Source: JACPNA01 sp964429715
GTDB taxonomy: Archaea > Nanobdellota > Nanobdellia > Woesearchaeales > GW2011-AR9
Direction: 5' to 3'
NCBI GenBank assembly: GCA_964429715.1
Contig: CAYSCV010000019.1
Location: 1-18,345 of the forward strand
Length of the DNA: 18,345 bases
This document shows positions 1-7,145 of this stretch, piece after piece. The notes under the pieces were generated by a model. It ran no database searches. It was not told the origin of the DNA and saw nothing but the letters and a program-made list of their open reading frames with translations. A program made the position numbers and the translations under genes. Position 1 is the stretch's first letter. Every line of letters starts with the position of its first letter.

Positions 1-92
1 AAAAGAGTATTTTTTATTCCACAAGGTTTTTAAAACACTTCTCAATAATTGATGTAATAATAAGATCAAAATGATCTATTTAAAATATAACA

Positions 93-836
93 ATGAATCA
101 TATCCCTCGTATAACAGAAATAAGAAATTTATCTGAAACTAAACGATGGGGCTATGAACATATTTTAGATTATTTTGCTAATTATATCGTTCAGCTGTCG
201 ATATTTTTCCATGCAACTCCTACACAACTTACTTTTTTTTGGGTGATTATTCAATTTTTAACCCCTTTTCTTTTTTTAAAAGCCACTCATGCTTGGTTTA
301 TTTTTACGGTTGTTCTCTTTCAATTTCTATTTATAATCGATCTTTCGGATGGGAAACTGGCAAGATATTATCAAATAACTAGGAAAGAACAGATAAAACC
401 TTTGTTTCCTAAGTATCTTGATCGCATGGGGCATTTTTTGAATAATAGTATGTTATTCTTATTACTGGGGATAGGAATGTATATTCGTTTTAATGATATT
501 AACTATATTTTTGTGGGAGGGGGTATTACTTTTTTCTTTCTGGCAAATAAAGCGTTAAGTGTTAATCCGGCATGGTATAAATCTGAATCTGAGCGTTCTC
601 AGGTATCTGATGTTTTTCTTAAATCAGTACCCAGATTTACTAATTCTAAAATGCGTCAATTCATTTTTGATTTTCTTCGTGTGGAGCATTTATTTAACTT
701 TCTTTTTGTTGGGGTTGTAATAGATTTATCTCAATATGTCCTTTGGTTTTATTTAGTATTTTTCGGGATTGAATTTATACGTAAAATTTGGACACAGGGG
801 ATTATTTTATGGCGTCTTGATCAAGAAAATAAATAA
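93..836 (+). CDS. CDP-alcohol phosphatidyltransferase family membrane protein
   Basis: Family members swap the CMP of a CDP-alcohol (CDP-diacylglycerol, CDP-archaeol or similar) for another alcohol, inside the membrane. The 247-residue protein has several hydrophobic segments (about 48-62, 67-82, 116-128, 135-150 and 200-225). The signature begins normally: D83-x2-D86-G87-x2-A90-R91. Its second half departs from the family. The usual x8 spacer before G-x3-D-x3-D is about six residues longer, the Gly position is P106, D110 is kept, and the last Asp, the proposed general base, is H114. The substrate is unknown; a phospholipid or a polar headgroup/glycolipid are both possible. The gene converges on the CysC homologue and overlaps its 3' end by 35 bases. 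No Shine-Dalgarno is seen. The family is clear, the activity is not. Confidence 0.8.
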   Translation: MNHIPRITEIRNLSETKRWGYEHILDYFANYIVQLSIFFHATPTQLTFFWVIIQFLTPFLFLKATHAWFIFTVVLFQFLFIIDLSDGKLARYYQITRKEQIKPLFPKYLDRMGHFLNNSMLFLLLGIGMYIRFNDINYIFVGGGITFFFLANKALSVNPAWYKSESERSQVSDVFLKSVPRFTNSKMRQFIFDFLRVEHLFNFLFVGVVIDLSQYVLWFYLVFFGIEFIRKIWTQGIILWRLDQENK

Positions 837-1344
837 TCTTTTCTACACTTTTAGTTATGTTCTCTGTGTTTGTGTTTATGGTTATTTCAGGATTGAGGGG
901 TGGTTCGTAAGGGTTATTTTTACTAATCCCTATGAAATTTTCTATCTCTCCTTTTAATGCTTTTTGGTATAGTCCTTTAACATCTCGTTCTATACATTTT
1001 TGGATAGGGCAGTTGACAAATATCTCAATATATTCTTTTCCAATTATTTTTCGATTTATTTCACGATCTTCACGATATGGTGCGATAACAGGGATTAAAA
1101 TGAATTGGTACTCTTTTTTCATCTCATTTGCGACTGTTGCTATTTGTTTATTGTTTTCTTTAATATCTTCCCGGCTAAACCTGAGGTGTTTGGTTAATTT
1201 GCTACGAATAATGTCTCCATCGAGAATGGCGACGGTCTTGCTTTTCTGTTCGAGATATTTTTTTAATTCTAAAGCGAGGGCGCTTTTTCCAGAACCGGAT
1301 AATCCTGTGAACCAAATGACTGTTGATGTGTTATCCAGGTCCAT
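802..1344 (-). CDS. cysC: Adenylylsulfate kinase (APS kinase) homologue
   Basis: APS kinase phosphorylates adenylyl sulfate at the 3' hydroxyl with ATP, giving PAPS, the donor for sulfotransferases. The 180-residue soluble protein spans the full single-domain family. It has a P-loop GLSGSGKS at 14-21, DGD at 42-44 with R47, an APYREDR segment at 88-94 (usually SP-x-R-x-x-R), and GLYQKALKGE at 124-133 followed by NFIGI. The substrate-binding helix is divergent. Where E. coli CysC, recalled from memory, reads ADRKENIRR, this reads EDIKENNKQ (59-67), so the conserved Arg is I61 and the two following Arg are K and Q; the Asn (N64) stays. Its start overlaps the end of the upstream SemiSWEET gene by 14 bases, suggesting coupled translation. 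ATP sulfurylase lies two genes upstream, which supports a role in sulfate activation. A kinase for another nucleotide is a weaker alternative. Confidence 0.85.
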   Translation of the reverse strand: MDLDNTSTVIWFTGLSGSGKSALALELKKYLEQKSKTVAILDGDIIRSKLTKHLRFSREDIKENNKQIATVANEMKKEYQFILIPVIAPYREDREINRKIIGKEYIEIFVNCPIQKCIERDVKGLYQKALKGEIENFIGISKNNPYEPPLNPEITINTNTENITKSVEKIIYFLDQDAIK

Positions 1345-1624
1345 TTTTGTTCTCTTCTCTTTTTTTTCGGTGAGCGTATACTGTATATAATATAATGTAG
1401 ATTGAAGTTGTGATTAGGGCAATGATGTATTTTATTATGAGTGGTGTTTGAGAAATACGAAACGCATATACCAATGCAATTGTATTGGCAATCAGAAAGA
1501 TGATAAAAAGTAATAAGCTTACACCGCGTGTGTCTTTTGTCTTTATGGTTTTAATCATCTGAGGGATAATCATTACGGAAAAGAGAAATGTGGCAGTCCA
1601 GCCGAGAATTTGTGTTGTATCCAT
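1331..1624 (-). CDS. SemiSWEET/PQ-loop (MtN3-like) membrane protein
   Basis: SemiSWEETs are three-helix membrane proteins that dimerise to let sugars cross the membrane down their gradient. The 97-residue protein is the usual length for the family. Hydrophobic segments lie at about 8-24, 36-55 and 61-83. The PQ motif is P21-Q22 near the end of helix 1, followed by a charged loop (TKDTRGVS, 29-36) typical of the family. N47 sits where SemiSWEETs keep a pocket Asn. The C-terminal tail is basic and polar (RKKREENKNG). The gene lies 47 bases after the kinase-sulfurylase fusion and overlaps cysC. An AT-rich box at 1642-1650 on this strand could be its own promoter. The cargo is unknown. Its place between two sulfate-activation genes is unusual and may mean a link to a sulfated sugar, or only shared transcription. 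Confidence 0.75.
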   Translation of the reverse strand: MDTTQILGWTATFLFSVMIIPQMIKTIKTKDTRGVSLLLFIIFLIANTIALVYAFRISQTPLIIKYIIALITTSIYIILYTVYAHRKKREENKNGPG

Positions 1625-1671
1625 TTTTTAAATTATCTCTATTTATTATATCTAAAGTATCATATCTTTTC

Positions 1672-3936
1672 TTATTCTTTAATAAATATCTCTTCTCCAT
1701 TTTTTTTGGCATCTAGTATTAATCTGCTAATTTCTGGGCGCATGAACCATTCTGGCGGCGAGGTTTGTTGTTCGAACATTCTTCGTGCTTGTGTGCCGCT
1801 AATTTGAAGTTTATCTTCTTCAGGATGATTTAGGGTGTTTTGTTCATGGATGTATTTTTGTTGACTTTTGGAATAGAATATATGATCAAAGCGGATTGGG
1901 ATTATCCCGAGATCTGGGAAGCGATCGAAGATGTTATGGGATGATTTTGGATGGTAGAAGTTCCCTACGCCTGTGTGATCTCTTCCGACAATGAAATGGC
2001 TGCAGCCAAAATTTTGGCGGCATAGAGCAGTGAAGAGGGCTTCACGAGGGCCAGCGTAGCGAGAGTAGGAAGAAAAAGTGGCAAATATTACTTTATTTTT
2101 AGGATATATTTCTTTGACCATTAATTCGTATGCTTTAATAATATATTTTGCGTTAAAATCTCCTTCTTTTTTCTTTCCCACAATAGGATGAACAAATAGG
2201 CCATCACAATGTTCTTGTTCCATTGCTTGAAGTTGGATCCATTCGTGGCTGCGATGTATTACATTTCTTGTATGGAAGCCGACGACTTTGGCCCATCCGC
2301 GTTCTTCAAATAGACGGCGGGTTTGTTTTGGGGTTAATTCGTATTCTTTGTATTCGTTTGGCAGGCGTTTGATTAAAGTGATTGGTCCTGCAAGAAGAAT
2401 CGGCAACATGTTTTGACTTATTTTTATTCCGGGGTGAGAGGGGTCGTCTGTGCCGTAGAGTTTTTGAAGTGTTTCTTTTTTGTTATAGGGATATTTTTCA
2501 GTTAATTTGAGCAGGGCAAATGGTTCATTTTTTTCATTTAATAAGGTGATTTCTTCTCCAATATGAAGTTCTGATGCTTTTTCTTCAGTGACATCTAATA
2601 CAATTGGGATGGGCCAGACCAGACCATTGGCAAGACGCATTCTATCAAGTACAGATTCAAAATCTTCTTTTCCCATAAAGCCTTCTAGTGGGCTATATGA
2701 ACCTATGGCAATTTGTTCAACGTCACGTTGGTGGTTTTCATTTAATTGTAAGCAGGGGAGAGAAGAGAGATATTTTTGAGAAATTGGTTCTTTGGCGATT
2801 CTATCAATAAGTTTACCTCCGTGTGGAGCGATTAATGAGGAAAAGATATTAAAGTCAAGGAGGTAATTTTTCTTTTCAAGGGTTTCTACAAATTTATTTT
2901 CTTTATCTTGAAATTCTTCTACATTTACTATTTGGGCGTGTTTGATGAGTTTGTTGAGCATATTAATACATTCCATGGGGTATTTTCCTATGGCGGTTTC
3001 GGCAGCAAGGGCAAGACCTTGGGCACCATCAACGATAGTGTTAATAACATCGTGGACTTCGGCTCGAGTTGGTTTTTTTTGGGTGATCATGGTTTCAAGA
3101 AGATTTGTGGCAACAAAAACACCAACACCATATCTTTTTGCTTTATTGATGATTATTTTTTGAGTGAGAGGGATTTTTTCAATAGGTATTTCTTTGCTTA
3201 AGTCGCCACGATCGATTAAAAGATAATCTGATTTACGAATGATATCGTTGAGGTTTTCAAGGCCATCAATACATTCTATCTTTGAGATGATTTTCATGGT
3301 GTTTTGGGTGGCGCGGCGTACTTCATCGACGGCTTGACCGGAGCGCATGAACGAGGCGGCGATGAAATATACGCCTTCTTGGATGCCGATACGAATAGAT
3401 TCGTAGTCTTTTTCTGAAAGAGTTGGCAGAGTGAGTTTACGATTGGAAACGGGGTCGATAATCACGGCTTTATTTTTTCCAAGGGTTCCGCCGGTGATTG
3501 CTTTTGCGGTGACAAACCCTTGATTAAGGGTGCCGATGTCAGAGACTCTTAAGATTACGGTGTCAAAGTCGATATGGATTAAGTCGCCGATTTCTAACTG
3601 AGGGATGATGGAGAGAGGGGTTAGGTTTATGTTTTGTTGATCACCAGTTATTTTTGTACTGTGAATTTTAATCTCATCGTTGTCTTCAAGCGAGATAGTA
3701 GAATTTTGCAGGTTACCAGTACGAACTTGGGAGCCTTCGGTGTCGATGACAAAAGGAATGCCTACTTTTTTGGCGAGGTGAATGCTATATTTTAGGTCTT
3801 CAAGGCTGGAATGCGACATATTTACGCGCACAAAGTTTACACCTTTATCTTTGATTTTTAGAAGTGAATTTTCGTCCCAGGTAGAGGGGCCGATGGTGAC
3901 GATAATTTTTACTTTTTTTTCGTTATTTTCAATCAT
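1672..3936 (-). CDS. sat: Fusion protein: pyruvate kinase-like domain + ATP sulfurylase
   Basis: One uninterrupted 754-residue frame. Residues 1-340 are a pyruvate kinase A/B-domain body without the usual C-terminal allosteric domain. Active-site positions are mostly kept: R37, N39, S41 and H42 (VRVNMSH), D65-T66 and R72, K219 and E221 (SKIE), D245 (RGDL), T277 and TRAE at 290-293. Oddities are E67 for the Lys of DTKGP and D242 for the Ala of ARGDLG. After a linker, about 370-754 is a complete ATP sulfurylase: HTRN at 555-558, the H561-x2-H564 pair, GRDHTGVG at 651-658 and ISGTQARRMF at 712-721. This part should make APS and pyrophosphate from ATP and sulfate. With cysC nearby, the kinase domain could recycle ADP using PEP. 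Alternatively it is a sensor or scaffold. The sulfurylase call is very firm; kinase activity is inferred. Confidence 0.93.
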   Translation of the reverse strand: MIENNEKKVKIIVTIGPSTWDENSLLKIKDKGVNFVRVNMSHSSLEDLKYSIHLAKKVGIPFVIDTEGSQVRTGNLQNSTISLEDNDEIKIHSTKITGDQQNINLTPLSIIPQLEIGDLIHIDFDTVILRVSDIGTLNQGFVTAKAITGGTLGKNKAVIIDPVSNRKLTLPTLSEKDYESIRIGIQEGVYFIAASFMRSGQAVDEVRRATQNTMKIISKIECIDGLENLNDIIRKSDYLLIDRGDLSKEIPIEKIPLTQKIIINKAKRYGVGVFVATNLLETMITQKKPTRAEVHDVINTIVDGAQGLALAAETAIGKYPMECINMLNKLIKHAQIVNVEEFQDKENKFVETLEKKNYLLDFNIFSSLIAPHGGKLIDRIAKEPISQKYLSSLPCLQLNENHQRDVEQIAIGSYSPLEGFMGKEDFESVLDRMRLANGLVWPIPIVLDVTEEKASELHIGEEITLLNEKNEPFALLKLTEKYPYNKKETLQKLYGTDDPSHPGIKISQNMLPILLAGPITLIKRLPNEYKEYELTPKQTRRLFEERGWAKVVGFHTRNVIHRSHEWIQLQAMEQEHCDGLFVHPIVGKKKEGDFNAKYIIKAYELMVKEIYPKNKVIFATFSSYSRYAGPREALFTALCRQNFGCSHFIVGRDHTGVGNFYHPKSSHNIFDRFPDLGIIPIRFDHIFYSKSQQKYIHEQNTLNHPEEDKLQISGTQARRMFEQQTSPPEWFMRPEISRLILDAKKNGEEIFIKE

Positions 3937-4033
3937 GTTCCACCATTTTTTGCTGCAACTCTCTTTTTAATTCTGTTCTTAATAATTCATTGATTTAACT
4001 TTAAAATTGGTTTAAAAGGGTTGTGGAAGTGTG

Positions 4034-4948
4034 TTATTTCTTTAGCATGTCAGCGAGAAAGCCAAAGAGGATAGTTTGTAAGCCGAATACTAATAGTATC
4101 ATCATAAGAAAAAGCAAGCCAATATGGCCTTTAATTCCACTGGTAAAATGAATGTACACAAAGTGTAGGCCAATGAGAAATCCCAATCCAAATCCGACCA
4201 TACCAATCCTACCAAAAAATGTAAGTGGTTCGTAATCACGGTAGATACGAAAGATGTTGATCCATGCTCTTATAGCGTATTGTAAAGGGTTTTTGAATAA
4301 TCTACTTTCACGGGTTTGGCGAGCATAAATTGGAATTTCAGTTATTCTAAAGCCTTGTTTTGCGGCTTTGATAATTTGTTCTTGGGTGTAGGTGAATGTA
4401 TTGATGTAATTAATGTCTCGAGCTACTTCAGCGGTAAATGCACGAAAGCCGGTGGTTGAGTCAGTAATTTTCACTTTGGTTAATGAGGTTAATACTTTTG
4501 AAAATAGGATGTTGCCAAAACGTTTCGATAGCGGCATTTTTTCAATTTTTCCTTTGAATCTGGAACCGAGCACGAGGTCGTACCCTGAGCGAACCATTTC
4601 AATTAGTTGAGGAATGTGTTGGGGGTGGTATTGGCCGTCGGCGTCAGTGTGGACAACGATATCAGCGTGAAGGTTGAGGCATTCTTTCATTTCATTACGG
4701 AAGGTTTGGGCTAGACCCATGTTGCGTTTGTTTGAGATGACGAGAGCGCCGTGTTTTGTTGCGATTTCAATGGTTTTATCTTTTGAGCCGTCGTTGAGAA
4801 CAAGAATTTGGTAATTATAGCTCTGTTTATTCATGACTTGTTTGATTTCTTCGAGAACGGAGGGAAGAGTTTTTTCTTCGTTATATGCTGGGATTGAAAT
4901 GACTATTTTTGGTCCTGTTGGTTTTGAGGGAGGGGTTTCTTGTTTCAT
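4034..4948 (-). CDS. Membrane-anchored family 2 glycosyltransferase
   Basis: This is a GT-A fold transferase resembling dolichol- or polyprenyl-phosphate sugar synthases, which move a sugar from a nucleotide to a lipid carrier on the inner membrane face. The catalytic part covers about 13-225. It shows IPAYNEE at 19-25, N52-D53-G54, and the metal-binding TDADGQYHP at 101-109 (D102, D104). Two hydrophobic helices follow at about 243-268 and 274-300, a common anchoring layout in DPM1/GtrB-like enzymes of 300-330 residues. It is the last gene of an ATGA-coupled trio: its start overlaps the stop of the oxidoreductase by 4 bases, so it likely acts on the sugar those enzymes make. Donor and acceptor cannot be read from the sequence. 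Confidence 0.88.
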   Translation of the reverse strand: MKQETPPSKPTGPKIVISIPAYNEEKTLPSVLEEIKQVMNKQSYNYQILVLNDGSKDKTIEIATKHGALVISNKRNMGLAQTFRNEMKECLNLHADIVVHTDADGQYHPQHIPQLIEMVRSGYDLVLGSRFKGKIEKMPLSKRFGNILFSKVLTSLTKVKITDSTTGFRAFTAEVARDINYINTFTYTQEQIIKAAKQGFRITEIPIYARQTRESRLFKNPLQYAIRAWINIFRIYRDYEPLTFFGRIGMVGFGLGFLIGLHFVYIHFTSGIKGHIGLLFLMMILLVFGLQTILFGFLADMLKK

Positions 4949-5964
4949 TGTAGATGGATAATTATGTTTTCTTGGGCTGATTTTAAAAGGTTATTGGCGA
5001 TTTGTAAGCTTTTGAGGCCGTCTTTTCCGGTAACGAGGGGTGTTTTGTTTTCTTGAATGCAGGTGATAAAATGGTCTATTTCTAGTTGCAATGGTTCTTT
5101 TTTTTGAACGATAATTTTTTTCATCTCGCCTTCTGTTACACTTTCCCAATTATCAGAGGTAAATGAATTATTTTGGTAGAAAAATAATTCTTGGTCGAGA
5201 TAATTTACATGGAACATGCCTTTTTTGCCAAAGATTTGTAATTGACGAATTTTGGTTGGGGAGAGATAGTTGATATTAAGAATAGCGTGGACACCGTTTT
5301 GGTAGGTGATAAGGCTTGTAACTGAATCTTCATGAGTGGGGTGGAGTTTTTGCTGGGTTTGAGCGTAGAGTTGTTGTGGTTCTGATTCTAGAAGATAATT
5401 GATGATGTCGATATCATGAACAGAGAGGTCGATGATGACGCCGACGTCGGTAATTCTTGTCGGAAATGGGCCGACACGTTCAACATTTATTTTGTAAATT
5501 TCGCCGAGATGGTTTTCTTTTAACCGTTCTTTTAGTGCGGTGATGGCGGTGTTAAAACGTTCGATGTGACCAATCATTAATGTGATGGTGTGTTCTTTTG
5601 CGGCGCTTATGATTTCTTCTGCTTCTTGTTCAGTTGAGGCGATGGGTTTTTCGAGGAGAATATGCTTTTGTTTTTTTATGCAAGCGAGGGCGACTTCTTT
5701 ATGTAAGCTTGTGGGAACAGCAATGGAAATGGCATCGATTTGTTGTTTTACAATCATTTCATTATAGTCTTGATAGTAAGGGATGTTGTATTTTTTGCCG
5801 ATTTTTTCGGCGTTAGGAAGGTAATTATCTGAGACGGCGACGAGAGTGGCGTTTTCGGAATGAAAATAGATACGTGCATGATTCTGGCCCATACTGCCGA
5901 CGCCAATGACGGCGACGCGTAGTGGTTGGTTTTTGGGAGAGGTGAGGTTCGCTGAGGTGTTCAT
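4945..5964 (-). CDS. Gfo/Idh/MocA sugar dehydrogenase, probably UDP-GlcNAc 3-dehydrogenase
   Basis: NAD-dependent oxidoreductase of 339 residues, the family's usual length. The Rossmann fingerprint is G21-x-G23-x2-G26 with H29, and the strand before it is VAVIG. The conserved EKP (105-107) carries the catalytic-region Lys. GHIERFN at 132-138 and the D179/H183-D184 segment (DLSVHDID) resemble the WlbA/GnnA group and the methanogen enzymes that oxidise the 3-hydroxyl of UDP-GlcNAc or its uronic acid. The direct neighbour upstream is a DegT aminotransferase. The start and stop overlap in ATGA, which matches the known dehydrogenase-aminotransferase pairing that yields a 3-amino sugar. The first 14 residues are polar and likely disordered. 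An inositol or other sugar substrate is possible but fits the neighbours less well. Confidence 0.85.
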   Translation of the reverse strand: MNTSANLTSPKNQPLRVAVIGVGSMGQNHARIYFHSENATLVAVSDNYLPNAEKIGKKYNIPYYQDYNEMIVKQQIDAISIAVPTSLHKEVALACIKKQKHILLEKPIASTEQEAEEIISAAKEHTITLMIGHIERFNTAITALKERLKENHLGEIYKINVERVGPFPTRITDVGVIIDLSVHDIDIINYLLESEPQQLYAQTQQKLHPTHEDSVTSLITYQNGVHAILNINYLSPTKIRQLQIFGKKGMFHVNYLDQELFFYQNNSFTSDNWESVTEGEMKKIIVQKKEPLQLEIDHFITCIQENKTPLVTGKDGLKSLQIANNLLKSAQENIIIHLQ

Positions 5965-7061
5965 GGTTGGTTACCAATTTCTTTAATTGTTTTTGTAATG
6001 TGATCTAACTCTTGTTCTGTAAGTGAAGGGTGTATTGGAAGGGAGAGGACTTCATTGGTGATGGTTTCAGTTATAGGAAAGGAGAGATGGCGATATTCAG
6101 AGTAGGCGTTTTGTTTATGTATAGGTACGGGATAGAATATAGCGTTGCCGATGCTGTGTTGAGTGAGGTGTTTTGAGAGTTCGTCGCGGTTTTTGGGAAA
6201 ATCTGTTGTAATGCGGATGGTATATTGATGAAAGACGTGACCTGCGGTGATTGTAGGGGGGATGATGCCCGGAATTTGAGAGAGGTGTTTTGTTAAGTAG
6301 GTGGCGTTTTTTATTCTGGCGTTGTTGAATTGGTTTATTTTTTTGAGTTGTTCTATCCCGATTGCGGCGGCGATATCGGTCATACGATAGTTGTAGCCGA
6401 GATGGTCATGGTAATAACGAATGGAGGAACCGTGGGCGATGAGTTTTCTCATTTTGTCTGCGAGATTGTCGTCGTTTGTGGTGATGATGCCACCTTCGCC
6501 GGTGGTGATGTTTTTGGTGGGATAGAATGAAAAGCAGGCGGTGTGTTGTGAGCCTACTTTTTGAATTTGTTGATTTATTTGGTATGATGCGCCGTGGGCT
6601 TGACAGGCGTCTTCGATGATGATAAGATTATGTTTTTTGGCGATGGCTTGGATTTGTTGCATGTTTGCGGGGTTGCCATACAGATGGACAGGCATGATGG
6701 CTTTGGTGTTTTTGGTGATGGCTTGTTCAATTTTGTCTGGGTTGAGGTTGAATGTCTGTGAATCAATGTCAACGAAAACAGGTGTGGCGCCGGCCATTTG
6801 AATTGTATTTGCGGTGGCGATAAATGAGAAAGGGGAGGTGATGACTTCGTCGCCTTGTTTGATGTTGTGGGCGAGAAGGGCGGCGTGCAAGGCAGTTGTG
6901 CCATTAGAGGTGGCGATGGCGTGTTTTGCGCCGATGAATAAGGCGAAAGCTTGTTCGAATTCTTTGACTTTCGGGCCTTGGGCGAGCATGCCTGAGGCTA
7001 GGACGTCTAAAACCGCCTGTTTTTCTTCTTCGCCTATCAATGGTTTGGCGATGGGAATCAT
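5961..7061 (-). CDS. DegT/DnrJ/EryC1 PLP sugar aminotransferase, probably acting at C3
   Basis: Aspartate-aminotransferase-fold enzyme of 366 residues that transfers an amino group, usually from glutamate, to a keto nucleotide sugar. Visible landmarks are SNGTTALHAALLA at 52-64 for cofactor phosphate binding, D151 in IIEDACQAHGA for the pyridine nitrogen, and K183 in SFYPTKNITTGEGG as the lysine that holds PLP. The partner Gfo/Idh dehydrogenase begins inside its stop codon, so the two likely make a UDP-3-amino sugar, as in the GnnA/GnnB or WbpB/WbpE pairs. A TATA-like TTTATAAA at 7085-7092 lies about 27 bases before the start, so this gene may begin its own transcript. The protein is rich in N, Q, T and I and poor in V compared with the second DegT enzyme here. 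Confidence 0.9.
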   Translation of the reverse strand: MIPIAKPLIGEEEKQAVLDVLASGMLAQGPKVKEFEQAFALFIGAKHAIATSNGTTALHAALLAHNIKQGDEVITSPFSFIATANTIQMAGATPVFVDIDSQTFNLNPDKIEQAITKNTKAIMPVHLYGNPANMQQIQAIAKKHNLIIIEDACQAHGASYQINQQIQKVGSQHTACFSFYPTKNITTGEGGIITTNDDNLADKMRKLIAHGSSIRYYHDHLGYNYRMTDIAAAIGIEQLKKINQFNNARIKNATYLTKHLSQIPGIIPPTITAGHVFHQYTIRITTDFPKNRDELSKHLTQHSIGNAIFYPVPIHKQNAYSEYRHLSFPITETITNEVLSLPIHPSLTEQELDHITKTIKEIGNQP

Positions 7062-7084
7062 ACTTTTAAAGAGGAAAATTTTGG

Positions 7085-7092
7085 TTTATAAA
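7085..7092 (-). promoter_or_regulatory. TATA-like box for the leftward aminotransferase operon
   Basis: TTTATAAA centred about 27.5 bases before the ATG at 7061, with no Shine-Dalgarno between them. This matches an archaeal TATA box driving a leaderless transcript of the aminotransferase, dehydrogenase and glycosyltransferase genes. It lies in an 84-base gap (7062-7145). Confidence 0.5.
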
Positions 7093-7145
7093 GGTTGTTT
7101 AACTGTGGTTCTGGGAGAAATTAATAGTAAATTTAGGAGATGATT

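Noticed and set aside
26..88. AT-rich boxes before the CDP-alcohol transferase
   Set aside because: The boxes near 33 and 80 do not sit about 27 bases before the ATG at 93, and the window edge limits the view, so a promoter was not called.
932..1390. Rightward 152-codon open frame
   Set aside because: It lies antisense to the well-supported cysC gene and has no recognisable domain; an open shadow frame is expected there.
3921..3946. Tiny upstream frame (ATG at 3946, five codons) overlapping the start of the kinase-sulfurylase gene
   Set aside because: It would end just past the main start and could act in coupling, but a frame this short arises easily by chance and no promoter position proves it is transcribed.
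3961..4018. Several TATA-like AT-rich stretches before the kinase-sulfurylase gene
   Set aside because: At least three candidates (near 3968, 4003 and 4014) give different start sites and none has the clean 27-base spacing, so no single box was called.
6575..6904. Leftward 109-codon frame within the first aminotransferase gene
   Set aside because: It overlaps strongly conserved aminotransferase sequence in another frame, and its Pro/Ser/Thr-rich translation is typical of a shadow in biased DNA.
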